Notes under the pieces: model-generated
What the model was told of the DNA's origin: nothing
The model's input: only the letters and a program-made list of their open reading frames with translations
Databases searched by the model: none
Assembly (NCBI RefSeq): GCF_900101105.1
Contig: NZ_FNGA01000002.1
Span: forward strand, 624,479 to 688,478
Source: Maridesulfovibrio ferrireducens
Lineage (GTDB): Bacteria > Desulfobacterota > Desulfovibrionia > Desulfovibrionales > Desulfovibrionaceae
DNA length: 64,000 nucleotides
Reading direction: 5' to 3'
Position numbers and translations under genes: made by a program
Shown here: positions 63,769 to 64,000 of the stretch, in pieces
Layout of the letters: every line of letters begins with the position of its first letter
Position numbering within the stretch: position 1 is the stretch's first letter

Positions 63769-64000
63769 CTGTCCTGTTTTGAAGCGCTTTTAAAGCTTTT
63801 TCCTGATCTTCCTGCAACAAATCAGGAATAGGTTTCTGCCAGAATTCAGCCTCTTTATCCGCTTTAATCTCTTTATCAGACTTTGGAAAACAACACCTAA
63901 AGACATGTTTATCAGAACAGGATGCAGGGGAATAATCAATAATTCCGCATTGATTGTCATCTATATAATACTTAATACTTCTACGAAATTTTCTCTTACG
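63740..64000 (-). CDS. 3' end of an unidentified gene (truncated by window edge)
   Basis: 86 sense codons read without interruption from the window edge to a TAG at 63740-63742. The peptide is basic at first (RKRKFRRSIKYYIDDN), then has CGIIDYSPASCSDKH and RCCFPKS with several Cys, and ends in a charged helix (LLQEDQEKALKALQ). It overlaps the stop of the zinc-ribbon gene. I do not recognise it, and the start lies beyond the window. Confidence 0.55.
   Translation of the reverse strand, partial: RKRKFRRSIKYYIDDNQCGIIDYSPASCSDKHVFRCCFPKSDKEIKADKEAEFWQKPIPDLLQEDQEKALKALQNRTVKSSEPKPE

Noticed and set aside
1-64000. CRISPR arrays, insertion sequences, prophage structural genes, rRNA, tmRNA, SRP RNA
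   Set aside because: I looked for regularly spaced repeats, transposase or integrase motifs and these RNAs and saw none in the window.

Overview
The window is chromosomal DNA of a moderately AT-rich Gram-negative bacterium, most likely a Desulfovibrio-type sulfate reducer (order Desulfovibrionales). This is an inference from gene order and protein character: ispE - tRNA-Gln - prs - rplY - pth - carD - rho in a row, hslV-hslU, a livJHMGF branched-chain amino acid importer, a CarD-type regulator, a sigma-54-like promoter in front of flgE, and many sensor kinases. No ribosomal RNA or other species-level marker is present.

Layout. 1-15.7 kb: mixed genes, comprising a CgeB-like glycosyltransferase, a double-BON lipoprotein, a GntR/FCD regulator, a MEDS-domain hybrid histidine kinase, a PAS histidine kinase, an Lrp-type regulator divergent from the threonine-degradation pair kbl-tdh, an AsmA-like protein, a membrane protein and a MerR regulator. 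15.8-28.7 kb: an accessory region beginning at an intact tRNA-Val(GAC). Downstream of that tRNA I find five partial copies of its 3' end, three of which start exactly at the anticodon-stem boundary. They lie between unrelated cargo blocks: a secreted unknown protein; a methyltransferase plus DUF4910 peptidase-like protein; a TPR-like protein, a BCCT transporter with a 31-residue membrane peptide, an O6-alkylguanine methyltransferase and a small monooxygenase-like protein; a surface protein with a Gly-Ser-Gly-Cys/transmembrane/basic tail; and an HD-domain/receiver protein with an unusual GHKL kinase. This reads as a repeatedly used integration site with no recombinase left in view.

28.7-43 kb: mostly core genes. 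These are an FkbM methyltransferase, a DegP/HtrA protease, a periplasmic alpha/beta hydrolase, ispE, tRNA-Gln, prs, rplY, pth, carD, rho, an M48 metalloprotease with TPRs, ribF and a ClC transporter with CBS domains. A lone SIR2-like DUF4917 gene (43.1-44.1 kb) separates these from hslVU. 44.4-64 kb: hslVU, a TPR protein, flgE, a ferritin-like protein, a striking fusion of a phosphotransfer-like domain to an aminotransferase fold that lacks its catalytic residues, a Cys-rich lipoprotein, a chemotaxis receptor, livJHMGF, a TRIC-family channel, purU, a large unknown helical protein, a zinc-ribbon membrane protein, and the 3' end of a gene running off the window.

The most interesting items are the tRNA-Val repeat array with its cargo, the HPt-like/aminotransferase double pseudo-enzyme, the HD-receiver/GHKL pair, the SIR2-like gene and the tiny membrane peptide coupled to the BCCT transporter. 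All functional statements come from reading motifs and family resemblance; no database search was possible.
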